From Deltaproteobacteria bacterium UBA6601 (GTDB taxonomy: Bacteria > Myxococcota_A > UBA796 > UBA9615), in NCBI GenBank assembly GCA_002433485.1, contig DJIF01000092.1, positions 26,165 through 90,164 of the forward strand: a DNA stretch of 64,000 nucleotides, in the 5' to 3' direction. Below the pieces are notes generated by a model, which worked only from the letters and a program-made list of their open reading frames with translations, was not told the DNA's origin and did no database searches. Of the stretch, positions 50,240-58,752 are shown in pieces; the stretch's first letter is position 1, and every line of letters starts with the position of its first letter. Position numbers and translations under genes: made by a program.

Positions 50240-51325
50240 TCAGGGCAGTTCAGGCCAGACCGTGCGCAGGTAGGGGCTCATGGACGGACAGGCCTCAACT
50301 GGAATGGACTCTCCCCGGGTCGACAACAGCACCGAAGAGAACGCTGCCGGCTCAGGCAAGCGACTGGCGCGCCCCAGAACATTCACCGCCAGGGTTCCCG
50401 CCGCGCTGTTGGCCGTCTCCCAGCCGGGCACCGTAAGAGCAACCGCCAGTTCAGAATTGTCCAGCCGGGCGTTATAGGCCGCCCTATCGATATGGTGATA
50501 GTAGCGATGGGTGGAAGCATGCAGAGCCTTCGAGGCGACGTCCGGATAGAGGTGATACGGAGTGAGCTCTTCCTCAGCGAGCTTGGCCAGCACCGCCGGG
50601 CAGCTGGTAACCGGGTCGTTATCACTCTGCTGCCAGAGTCCAGCCACACCGGTCGGCAATAGGCCATTGCCATGGGTACCCCGCTCAAAGAACCGACTGA
50701 CGTAGGTCCACTCGGGAGCCTGGGCACCAATCTCTGGATCGTCAGCAAAGGCTTCTGCGCCAAAGAACCGCTCGGCCGTGCCATCACCGCCCGCCAGTTC
50801 AGCGGTCGGCGTCTGACGGGGTAGGAACTGACCTCCAGGTGGAGCAGTACTCAGGTCAGCCGCATCGAGCCGCACCAGGGAGTGGAGAGCGCGATAAGAG
50901 CTGTCGCCACCGAAAGCCCTCAGCGCCGCACCGTGCGACTCCTGGCACACATAGCCCCACCAATCGTTATCGGGAGGAGCTGAGGCCGGGCCGGCCGCTT
51001 CAACCTCATCCACATAGACCTCAAGCGACTCCATGGTGGCGAGATAGTCGGTGTAGGTCGCACAGCTCACCTCAAGCCCGGCCCCGGACTGCACCAGTAC
51101 GACTTCAAGGTACTCATCGGTCTCGCCGGTCGCCCGGGTGATGGTCGCCCGATGCATCAAAGCGCTCACTTCAAAGGAGCCGCCCCACAGATGGGTCGGC
51201 GCCGAGCCCTCTGCCACATCAATGGGTCCCCAGGCACTGTGCAGGGGGTCACCACCCGCGCAGCCGGCCAAAACCATGCAGATCGCCGTAGAAAGAAAAA
51301 TCTGGCGCAGCGCACAAGCAGCCAA
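50240..51325 (-). CDS. Secreted lipoprotein of unknown function
   Basis: 361 residues. The signal peptide ends in LAGCAGG, with lipobox L-A-G-C. The mature protein is soluble, with five further Cys residues (for example SCATYTDYL, YVCQESHG, TSCPAVL, EACPSMS). No known family is recognised. The C-terminal part has HASTHRYYHHIDRAAYNARLDNSELAVALTVPGWETANSAAGTLAVNVLG, a more structured stretch. It lies 124 bases upstream of the CIS operon on the same strand, with a candidate promoter in between, so it may be a separate unit. Relation to the CIS is not shown. Confidence 0.75.
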   Translation of the reverse strand: MAACALRQIFLSTAICMVLAGCAGGDPLHSAWGPIDVAEGSAPTHLWGGSFEVSALMHRATITRATGETDEYLEVVLVQSGAGLEVSCATYTDYLATMESLEVYVDEVEAAGPASAPPDNDWWGYVCQESHGAALRAFGGDSSYRALHSLVRLDAADLSTAPPGGQFLPRQTPTAELAGGDGTAERFFGAEAFADDPEIGAQAPEWTYVSRFFERGTHGNGLLPTGVAGLWQQSDNDPVTSCPAVLAKLAEEELTPYHLYPDVASKALHASTHRYYHHIDRAAYNARLDNSELAVALTVPGWETANSAAGTLAVNVLGRASRLPEPAAFSSVLLSTRGESIPVEACPSMSPYLRTVWPELP

Positions 51326-51429
51326 GGCAAGGCCTCCATCAGGTCGGACCGGGTTTGCCCCGGGGTAGCAGGAGCCTGGGATTCTAGCAAGATTAGCGAC
51401 GGTGATCTCGATCCCACGCCAGCTCTTTT

Positions 51430-52335
51430 GTGACTCTCTTCAAGACAGTCGCCGCGACACAATGGCAAGGCGCGGCCAGGGATGCCAGACTGGCGACTGT
51501 GAACGAGGCCACCTACCAGACCGCAGCAGCCGCGGTGCGCGACCCCGACAATGCTCACCAGTGGCGCAGCTACATGGCGCTGGTGCGGTCATTCTTCCTC
51601 AAGGACGTCCGCATCCGCTACGCCGGCTCGCTGATGGGCTTCTTCTGGACCGTCGTACATCCGCTGCTCGAGCTGGTGACCTATACCTTCGTGTTCACCG
51701 TGATCATCGGAGTGTCCTTTGACGAGGGCTACAGCACCGGGACCAACGCCCTGTTCTTATTCTGCGGGATGATCCCCTGGCTCAGCGTCTCGGAGTCCAT
51801 GAACCGCTGCACCAGTGCATTCCGCGACAATGCCCCGCTGATCAAGAAGCTGCGTTTCCCACCATCGGTGCTATGCACCTACATCGTTCTGGTCGAAGGG
51901 TTCAATCAGGTCGTGCGCTTTGCGCTGCTGGCCGCGGCCGCCCTGCTCATCAGCCACGGCCTATCCTGGCACCTGGCGCTGATCCTCCCGGTGATGATGC
52001 TGCAGCTGCTGTATGCCCAAGGCCTGGGCATGCTGCTAGCAACCACTCAAGTATTCTTTCGAGACATTAAGCACCTACTGGCGCCCGCGCTGATGATCTG
52101 GATGTTCATAACCCCCATTTTCTATCCAGAGTCCCTGTTTCCACCCAAATTCTCGCCGGTCCTGATGCTCAACCCACTGTCCCACCTGGTGAGCATCTAT
52201 CGGGAGCTGATCCTCAACCACCAGCTCCCGCCCTGGGGTTCGGTGGTGATCTTTGCGACCAGCGCCGCTTTGACCTTCGTGCTCGGGGCCTTCACCTTCC
52301 ACCGCCACAGCCACGAATTCCCGGACCTGGTCTAG
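51430..52335 (+). CDS. ABC-2 polysaccharide export permease (Wzm/TagG type)
   Basis: 301 residues, GTG start. After a ~55-residue cytoplasmic start, LVRSFFLKDVRIRYAGSLMGFFWTVVHPLLELVTYTFVF is the N-terminal signature of Wzm/KpsM/TagG permeases. Six hydrophobic helices follow, with IPWLSVSESMNR, NAPLIKKLRFPPSVL and PIFYPESLFPP loops also typical. The matching ATPase (Wzt type) is at 53420, after a lipoprotein gene. With the glycosyltransferase at 54961 they form a polysaccharide export cluster, probably O-antigen or another surface glycan. Confidence 0.9.
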   Translation: MTLFKTVAATQWQGAARDARLATVNEATYQTAAAAVRDPDNAHQWRSYMALVRSFFLKDVRIRYAGSLMGFFWTVVHPLLELVTYTFVFTVIIGVSFDEGYSTGTNALFLFCGMIPWLSVSESMNRCTSAFRDNAPLIKKLRFPPSVLCTYIVLVEGFNQVVRFALLAAAALLISHGLSWHLALILPVMMLQLLYAQGLGMLLATTQVFFRDIKHLLAPALMIWMFITPIFYPESLFPPKFSPVLMLNPLSHLVSIYRELILNHQLPPWGSVVIFATSAALTFVLGAFTFHRHSHEFPDLV

Positions 52336-52427
52336 AGGGAGCCAACAAGGTGCAGCCTCAGCCCAGCAGCGCGGGTGCCTCCTCGCCCTTGTTGGCAGGC
52401 ACTGCGGCGATATGCTCTTCAACAGCA

Positions 52428-53306
52428 ATGAGAACCTTTGTCCCCTCAGCCCGCAGCCTGACCTGGCTGCTGACCGTACTGATGCTGGTAGGACCAGGCT
52501 GCAGCGAGCAGCACCCAGCGGCGGCTGACGACGACGACTCGGCGGCGAGTATTGGTGACGACGACGACTCGGCCACGAATATCGGCGACGACGACGACTC
52601 GGCGGCGAGCCAGCCGGCCCCAAGCATCCGCTTTGTCACCTTCGCGGCGACCATGACCGGCACCCCCGAAGCAAGCTCACAGGACGGGGCTGAATCGACC
52701 CTGGTGGAGGGTCAGTTCCAGTTCATTTACTGGTCGGACATCGACAGCGCGGACATCGTCTGCCGGCAACGCTTCAGCTTCGATGCTGTGGCCCGCTTCG
52801 GCGCAGCGCAGGCGTCCCCCTGTGAGGGCTGCGGCGGACAGCTATCGATAATGGCGGTCTCCAGCGACGGCGGTCTGCAGGACGACAGCTGCCCGGTTCT
52901 CGATGAGAGTGTCGACCTGTCCTTCCTGCTCAGCGGCAATGATGTAACGACCCCAGCCGACTTCCGCGAGCTCTCGCTGGTGGAATTAAGCCGCTTTGTC
53001 GACGGGGACATCCTGATTGGCAGGGCTGGACTGGGAGCTGAAGAAATCCGCCAGGGTTATCTGGACTCTGGCCTCGACGCATACTGGATCGCGATGGTGG
53101 GTGCTGAGGGCTGGCTCGACGGTAGCGCCGCTCTGACCAAAGCCGCCAGCCCCTGGAACAGTAGCAACGAACTGATTCCCATGTTTGTGGCCTACCGAAA
53201 CCCACAGCACAACCCACACGGTTGGGCCCTGGACGGAGACTGCTTCCTGGCGACCTTGTGGGCAGTGCGGGTCGGCGAGTTCCCTGGGACGACCCCCCTT
53301 CCGTGA
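52428..53306 (+). CDS. Lipoprotein with DDDDSA repeat linker
   Basis: About 292 residues from the ATG at 52428 (MRTFVPSARSLTWLLTVLML, lipobox VGPGC). An earlier ATG at 52350 is in frame but gives a poor signal peptide. After the lipidated Cys there are three DDDDSA units (ADDDDSAASI, GDDDDSATNI, GDDDDSAASQ) and then a Cys-containing domain (CRQRFSFDAVARFGAAQASPCEGCGG, DSCPVLDES, GDCFLATLWAV). The acidic linker recurs in the lipoprotein at the left edge. No known function. It lies inside the polysaccharide export cluster. Confidence 0.82.
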   Translation: MRTFVPSARSLTWLLTVLMLVGPGCSEQHPAAADDDDSAASIGDDDDSATNIGDDDDSAASQPAPSIRFVTFAATMTGTPEASSQDGAESTLVEGQFQFIYWSDIDSADIVCRQRFSFDAVARFGAAQASPCEGCGGQLSIMAVSSDGGLQDDSCPVLDESVDLSFLLSGNDVTTPADFRELSLVELSRFVDGDILIGRAGLGAEEIRQGYLDSGLDAYWIAMVGAEGWLDGSAALTKAASPWNSSNELIPMFVAYRNPQHNPHGWALDGDCFLATLWAVRVGEFPGTTPLP

Positions 53307-53419
53307 GTCCTGTAAGCCCACCGGGCGAGCGCTCTGCGAGCGGGTCATGTGGCGAGCAAGCCCCCATCTCGCTATTCTCTGATCCAGGTCCTGAGCAGGG
53401 ATCCTGACGACTAAAAGCC

Positions 53420-54964
53420 ATGAACCTTCCCGCAACCCAACCCGAGCGACCTGACCTAGAGCCCGAAGCACCCGTACAGGCAACTCGTTCCAGCGAGGTC
53501 GCGGTGGTCGCAGACGGCCTCGGCAAACGCTTCGACATCTACAATTCGGACCGTGGACGGATCTGGGAGTTCTTTGGTAACCGCCAGCATCACGTCGAGT
53601 TCTGGGCCCTGCGCGACGTCAGCTTCAGCATTCCTCGCGGTCAAGCATTTGGAGTGGTTGGTTCCAACGGAGCTGGCAAGTCGACCTTGCTGCGACTGCT
53701 CTCAGGGATCTCCACCCCGACCGAAGGAAGTCTGGAAGTTCGCGCCGGCCGGCCTGGTCTGTTGGATCTGGACATGGCCTTCCATCCAGACTTCACCGGC
53801 CGGGAGAACATTGGCCTGAGCTGCTCCATCATGGGCCTGCCAGAAGAGCGCATGGAGGCCATCTATCCAGAAATCGTCGAATTCGCCGAGTTGGAAGACT
53901 TCATCGACTTCCCGGTTCGCACCTACTCCACCGGTATGCAGCTGCGACTTGGCTTCGCCATCGCAGCCCACATGAACTACGACGTCATCTTCATCGATGA
54001 GGTCCTCGCCGTCGGAGACCAGTACTTCCAGCGCAAGTGCATCCGCAAAGTCGAGCACTTGCTGACCGAAGGCAAAACAATGGTGCTGGTAAGTCACGAC
54101 CTGCACGCCATTCGCGGGCTCTGCGATCAAGTCATGTGGCTACACGCCGGACGCATCGTCCACCGGGGGCCGACCGCTGAAGTCATCAACGCCTATGTGG
54201 ACGTCGCCCGGGACCGCGAGGGAAGAATCCGAGCGCGCATCTTTGGCGGGGCAGAATCGGCCCATGCCCGGGCCATGGAGCGCCGCGTCGCAGAGGAGAG
54301 CGGTGCCGCCCAGGCCCCTGCCGAGGCCAGCCCGAGCGAGCCGCCTAAAGCAGCCCTGGGCACGTGGTTCTCTACCACCCAGGACCCTGAACTGCGGGGC
54401 ATTCTGCAGCGCGTCCTACACGTTCCTGATGCAGCAGCTGAATCGCAGCGAGCAGAGGACATCGCCAACTACGAAGAAACCCACGGCGAGCGGCCAATCA
54501 TCACCGGCACCGGCGAGGTCCGCATCCTGACCGTCCGTACCCTGGACGCTCTGGGCCAGGAGCGGGAGAGCTTCTCATCCAATGAGGCGCTGACCGTTGC
54601 CGTTACCTTCAAGACCCTGACCCCAATTGAACGGCCCATCCTCGGGGTAGCGCTATTCCGCAACGACGACCTCTACGTGTTTGGGCCGAACACCCGCTTC
54701 GATGACGTCAAAGCAATGGACGGCACCTACGACGGTATCTACACCTACTTCCTTCACTATCCGACCCTGCCGCTGCTGGCCGGAATCTATCGTTTCAGCG
54801 TGGCGCTCTACGACAAACATCACTTAAAGCCCCATGTCTGGCACAACCAGCTCTACGAAATTCGGGTGACCGATGCACCCGAACACCACGGAGTCATCGA
54901 CCTGCCCCACCACTGGGGCCTGATCCGCCATCACAGCGGCGACCACGAGGACCTGCCCGGATGA
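53420..54964 (+). CDS. Polysaccharide ABC transporter ATPase with C-terminal substrate-binding domain (Wzt type)
   Basis: 514 residues. Walker A GSNGAGKSTL (~81-90), signature YSTGMQLRLGFAIAAH, Walker B DVIFIDEVLAVGD and switch VLVSHDLHAI show the ATPase. The C-terminal ~190 residues (ITGTGEVRILTVRTLDALGQ, AVTFKTLTPIERPILGVALFRND, FLHYPTLPLLAGIYRFSVALYD) match the Wzt carbohydrate-binding domain that recognises the end of the O-antigen chain. It uses the 51430 permease. The stop overlaps the next start by four bases. The linker between domains is long and Ala-rich. Confidence 0.9.
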   Translation: MNLPATQPERPDLEPEAPVQATRSSEVAVVADGLGKRFDIYNSDRGRIWEFFGNRQHHVEFWALRDVSFSIPRGQAFGVVGSNGAGKSTLLRLLSGISTPTEGSLEVRAGRPGLLDLDMAFHPDFTGRENIGLSCSIMGLPEERMEAIYPEIVEFAELEDFIDFPVRTYSTGMQLRLGFAIAAHMNYDVIFIDEVLAVGDQYFQRKCIRKVEHLLTEGKTMVLVSHDLHAIRGLCDQVMWLHAGRIVHRGPTAEVINAYVDVARDREGRIRARIFGGAESAHARAMERRVAEESGAAQAPAEASPSEPPKAALGTWFSTTQDPELRGILQRVLHVPDAAAESQRAEDIANYEETHGERPIITGTGEVRILTVRTLDALGQERESFSSNEALTVAVTFKTLTPIERPILGVALFRNDDLYVFGPNTRFDDVKAMDGTYDGIYTYFLHYPTLPLLAGIYRFSVALYDKHHLKPHVWHNQLYEIRVTDAPEHHGVIDLPHHWGLIRHHSGDHEDLPG

Positions 54965-56406
54965 AACAGCGGGTCTTCCTCATCGGTAGCGGGCCCCTGC
55001 CCGTCGACAACCCTCGAGAAATGAGCTTCCCCGCGCTCCGTACCCGGCAGTTCCTATTGACTATGCTGGAGGCCGGTCACGAGGTAACACTTGGCTGCCT
55101 CATACCGCGCACAGCCGGCGGCCAGGGCGGCAGCGGCAGCACCGAAGGCACCCTCAGCGAGATGCAGTTGCAGACCTCAACAGGTAAGGCCAGCTACCGC
55201 TACGCCGTAGTACGCCCCGACGAGCCCGGTCGCTTCCTCATGCTGCGCGACCTGCGCGGCGCCATTTGCCCCGATGTCACGGTGACCGCAGGTCCCTTTC
55301 TGCCCATGGCTGCCGGAGCGCGAGCGGCGGGGGACGAGCCGCTGTGGATCGATGTGCCGGGCGATCCCATGAGCGAAGCCCAAGCTCGGGCCTTTCGCGC
55401 CAGACTTCCAGATCCCATTCATCGCTATCGCGAGATGTTCGGCTGGGCACTGGCCCGGGGCGATCGATTCTCAGTCATCTCCAAGGCCCAGCGTGGCCCC
55501 CTGGTGGGTGCGATGGGCCTGGCTGGTCGACTGACCGGAGAGACCGTCGGCCACGAGTTCGTAAAGGTCATCCCCGGCTCGGTAGAAGGACTGATCGACT
55601 GGGACCTTGGCACCGCGGAGAACAACTCCCCCCTGCCGCTCGATTTTCCTGACCTGGGAGCGAGGGACTTTGTGGTGCTGTTCTGCGGTGGCTACAACAC
55701 CTGGCTGGACGGTGACACCATGCTCGATGGTCTGCTGCGGGCCATGGACCAGCACCCCGGCATTCACTACGTTTCTACCGGCGGGGCCCTCCGCGGCCAT
55801 GATGAATCCAGCTACCGCAGGTTTCGCAACGGCGCCCTGTCCAGTGACCACAACCGGCGCTTCCACTTCCTCGGTTGGATCCCCGGCAACAACGTCCCCG
55901 CGGTCTTTGCCCGGGCTCAGCTCAGTTTGTTTGTCGACCTGCCCTGCTATGAAGCGGAATTCGGTGCCCGAACCAGGGTGCTGGAGTCTCTGGAGCGGCG
56001 AGTCCCGGTCGCTGCGACCAACTTCTGCGATCTCACCTCAGAACTGGTGGACACCGAACTGTTCCACGAGCTCCCGAGCCGCAACCCGGAAGCCATTGCA
56101 ACCCTGCTCGTCGAACTGGCCAATCGCCACCAGCAGGGCATCCCGCTGCGCCTCGGGCAGGGCAGCGTTCCCTGGCAGGACGTCAGGAAGCGTCACTCCA
56201 TCGCGACCACAACAGAGCCCCTCATTCAGTGGCTGCGAGCTCCAAAGCGCTCGCCTGGGGGGGTTCCTATCGATTTCCTGGAAGACTACTGGCAGGAGCT
56301 TGCGCGGCTACAGGACCGCCTCGAAGAAGTCTGGAAGAGCCCCACGTGGCGCTATCTCGGTCGCATCCATCGGGTGATGTCAAAAAGTCGCAAGAACAAC
56401 GACTGA
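54961..56406 (+). CDS. GT4/GT1-type glycosyltransferase
   Basis: 481 residues, coupled by ATGA to the Wzt gene. The N-terminal domain begins RVFLIGSGPLPVDNPREMSFPALRTRQFLLTMLEAGHEV, a GT-B N-terminal strand and helix. The C-terminal part has FVVLFCGGYNTWLDGDTMLDGLLRAM, HFLGWIPGNNVPAVFARAQLSLFVDLPCYEAEFGARTRVLESLERRVPVAATNF, with the E-x7-E-like region of GT4/GT1 enzymes. Nucleotide-sugar donor and acceptor are unknown. It probably builds the glycan exported by the linked Wzm/Wzt transporter. Confidence 0.85.
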   Translation: MKQRVFLIGSGPLPVDNPREMSFPALRTRQFLLTMLEAGHEVTLGCLIPRTAGGQGGSGSTEGTLSEMQLQTSTGKASYRYAVVRPDEPGRFLMLRDLRGAICPDVTVTAGPFLPMAAGARAAGDEPLWIDVPGDPMSEAQARAFRARLPDPIHRYREMFGWALARGDRFSVISKAQRGPLVGAMGLAGRLTGETVGHEFVKVIPGSVEGLIDWDLGTAENNSPLPLDFPDLGARDFVVLFCGGYNTWLDGDTMLDGLLRAMDQHPGIHYVSTGGALRGHDESSYRRFRNGALSSDHNRRFHFLGWIPGNNVPAVFARAQLSLFVDLPCYEAEFGARTRVLESLERRVPVAATNFCDLTSELVDTELFHELPSRNPEAIATLLVELANRHQQGIPLRLGQGSVPWQDVRKRHSIATTTEPLIQWLRAPKRSPGGVPIDFLEDYWQELARLQDRLEEVWKSPTWRYLGRIHRVMSKSRKNND

Positions 56407-56418
56407 AAACCAGCCTCA

Positions 56419-56856
56419 CTAAGCGCCGCTGTCCCGCTTTTGATCCAAGCCAATAGCGGACCACTCACCAGTCATGGTGGCGTCGGCCAGATCACGGATG
56501 TTCTGCGCAGTGCGCTCAGCGGTCTCACTGGCCGCCCGGGTATTCTCCTCCATGCGCAGCTGCACCTGCACCAATCCAGCCTGGACCTGAAACCAACGAG
56601 CAAAGGGCATGCTGAGGCCAAAGCCGATAAGACTACCGACCAGCGCAGCGACAAAAGGCTCATACCACTCAGGATGCACCCGATAGCCAAGCTTCCAGTC
56701 CCGCCACAGGTAAAAGATCACCCCTGAAGCACCGCCAAATCCACAGACCGCGGTAACCACAAAGGTTCTAGCCATCTCATACAGCTGCTGGGCCTGCGCC
56801 CGCACCGCGTCGATGCTGCGCTCTACGTCAGGCTCTGATTCTGCATTTCCGGTCAT
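56419..56856 (-). CDS. Small membrane protein, two TM helices and a C-terminal coiled coil
   Basis: About 145 residues from the ATG at 56856, with GAGGCGG upstream (a TTG at 56862 is in frame). Two hydrophobic segments are visible (TFVVTAVCGFGGASGVIFYL and FVAALVGSLIGFGLSMPF), separated by a polar loop (WRDWKLGYRVHPEWYEP). The C-terminal part (QLRMEENTRAASETAERTAQNIRDLADA) is a probable coiled coil. No family recognised. It lies downstream of hflX in the same orientation but is separated by a 60-base gap. Confidence 0.7.
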   Translation of the reverse strand: MTGNAESEPDVERSIDAVRAQAQQLYEMARTFVVTAVCGFGGASGVIFYLWRDWKLGYRVHPEWYEPFVAALVGSLIGFGLSMPFARWFQVQAGLVQVQLRMEENTRAASETAERTAQNIRDLADATMTGEWSAIGLDQKRDSGA

Positions 56857-56916
56857 CAACAAGCCGCCTCTGGCAGAGAAGTCTCCGTAACAGACAAAAC
56901 ACGGGCCCTTAGCCTA

Positions 56917-58725
56917 TCAGTCCAGCCCATCAGCGCCTATCCCCCCGTCGTCCAGTAGACCCTCAGTCTGTCGGGCCATCTCTTCATAGCGCTCGGCTTC
57001 CACCTGCCACTTAGGCCGCAAATCACCGTGACCATCACGCCATAGTTGCCGCTCCAGACTCTCGAGGAGTTCGTCCAGACCGGTGCGCTGCAAAGCAGAG
57101 ACCGCCAGTCCCCCATGTTCTCGCTGCACCTCAGCGAGCTGCTCGGCGTCCAGACGATCGATCTGATTGAGTACCAGCTGAACCGGTACTTCACCCATGC
57201 CCAGCTCCTCGAGGACCTGCTCGACTACCTCAATGTGCAGAGCCAGATAAGGATCTGCGCCATTCACCACATGAATTAGGAGGTTCGCGTCGACCAGCTC
57301 CTCCAGAGTCGCCCTAAAAGCCTGCAAGAGGTCTTCTGGAAGGTGCTCAATAAAGCCCACGGTGTCGGTCAAGACCAACTCACGAGTGCTCGGGAAACGC
57401 AACTTGCGGGTAGTGGTGTCGAGGGTGGCAAACAGCCGATCTTCGGCCCGCACCTCAGAGCGGGTAAGGGCGTTCAGCAAAGTCGACTTGCCTGCGTTGG
57501 TGTAGCCGACAATAGCGACCACCGGAACACCCCGACGCGAGCGCTTGGAGCGGCGCAGTTCCCGCTTCCTGCTCAGACCCGCCAACTCCTTGCTCAGGCG
57601 GGCGATGCGGTCGCGCGCTCGACGATTATGAATCTCAAGCTTGGTCTCGCCCGGACCCCGGCCACCAATCCCGCCGGTGAGCCGCGACAACGACTTTTGC
57701 ATCATCGATAGGCGTGGCAGCAGATAGCGAAGCTGAGCCAGTTCAACCTGCAGCCGACCATCTCGAGAGTGAGCATGCTGAGCAAAAATATCGAGAATCA
57801 GCTGAGTCCGATCGATCACCTTGAGCTCAGTGCGTTCGGCAACGGTCCGACCCTGGGAAGGGCTTAAGTCCCGATCAAAGACAAGCAATTCAGCGTCAAG
57901 ATGCATGGAGCGCACCAACAACTGCTCCAGCTTGCCCCGACCAACCAGGGTCCTCGGGTCGACCTTCGGCCGGCGCTGAACAATGGTGTCAATGACCCGT
58001 AAACCAGCGGTGTCGGCGAGCCGTTCCAGCTCGGCCAGACGACGCGATGCACCCCGATCACCGCGTTCTTCGATGCCCACCAGCATGGCTCGAGGCCGCG
58101 TGTCACTGCGGTCCTCTGCGCGCCAGGACTGCGCGAACTCTCCCTCCAGCGCGTTGATGAGCTCATCGAAAGATTCTCGAAGTTCATGAACACGGAGCGG
58201 CCCTTCGACCCGCCAGGGTCTGACCGCGGCCGAGTCTTCGGCAGCCATGTCAGTATTCACAGCGCCTGGCGGTAGCAAAGTGGCGTACTCAAGGGTGCCC
58301 GGCAGGCCGGCATCACCTACCTGGATGGCAGCCACCAGATCCAGACGCAGCAAGCTCAGATCGGTGAGGTCATCATCGGAGAGCGGCTCGCCTTGAACGT
58401 GAGTATGCAACAGGCGGAGGCCCCGAAACCGCCGCGAGCCAGCACGAGCACGACCAAGCTCAGGAATGTACAAGGCGCTGGCATCGCCAACCAGGACATG
58501 AGAGACGGCACCGGCCCGATCCACCAACACCCCGACCTGCCGGCCAATGCCAAAGGAAAGCTCACAGAGATTGCGCGCCAACTCTGGAGAGAGGATGTCC
58601 CTGGGTGCCAGACGGCGACGATAGAGGTGCCCGAGCTGACGAAGCTCAGAGGGCTTAAGACCCTGGACATTGCCATGAACGTTTTGCAGGAGATTCTCCA
58701 GGTTCGGGCGAGAGGCGGCCGACAA
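56917..58725 (-). CDS. hflX: HflX ribosome-associated GTPase
   Basis: 602 residues, larger than E. coli HflX (~430) because of an extra N-terminal domain of ~190 residues (LRQLGHLYRRRLAPRDILSPELARNL, VGVLVDRAGAVSHVLVGDA). The core has GRGKLEQLL, GIGGRGPGETKLE, G1 VGYTNAGKSTLLNAL, G3 LTDTVGFIEHLPEDLL, G4 NQIDRLD. HflX splits stalled or hibernating ribosomes after stress. The long N-terminal form is common in deltaproteobacteria and Firmicutes. The start is only 27 bases from the proposed start of the divergent kinase gene. Confidence 0.93.
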   Translation of the reverse strand: MSAASRPNLENLLQNVHGNVQGLKPSELRQLGHLYRRRLAPRDILSPELARNLCELSFGIGRQVGVLVDRAGAVSHVLVGDASALYIPELGRARAGSRRFRGLRLLHTHVQGEPLSDDDLTDLSLLRLDLVAAIQVGDAGLPGTLEYATLLPPGAVNTDMAAEDSAAVRPWRVEGPLRVHELRESFDELINALEGEFAQSWRAEDRSDTRPRAMLVGIEERGDRGASRRLAELERLADTAGLRVIDTIVQRRPKVDPRTLVGRGKLEQLLVRSMHLDAELLVFDRDLSPSQGRTVAERTELKVIDRTQLILDIFAQHAHSRDGRLQVELAQLRYLLPRLSMMQKSLSRLTGGIGGRGPGETKLEIHNRRARDRIARLSKELAGLSRKRELRRSKRSRRGVPVVAIVGYTNAGKSTLLNALTRSEVRAEDRLFATLDTTTRKLRFPSTRELVLTDTVGFIEHLPEDLLQAFRATLEELVDANLLIHVVNGADPYLALHIEVVEQVLEELGMGEVPVQLVLNQIDRLDAEQLAEVQREHGGLAVSALQRTGLDELLESLERQLWRDGHGDLRPKWQVEAERYEEMARQTEGLLDDGGIGADGLD

Positions 58726-58752
58726 GGTACACCCGCTGATACAATTTTTCAG

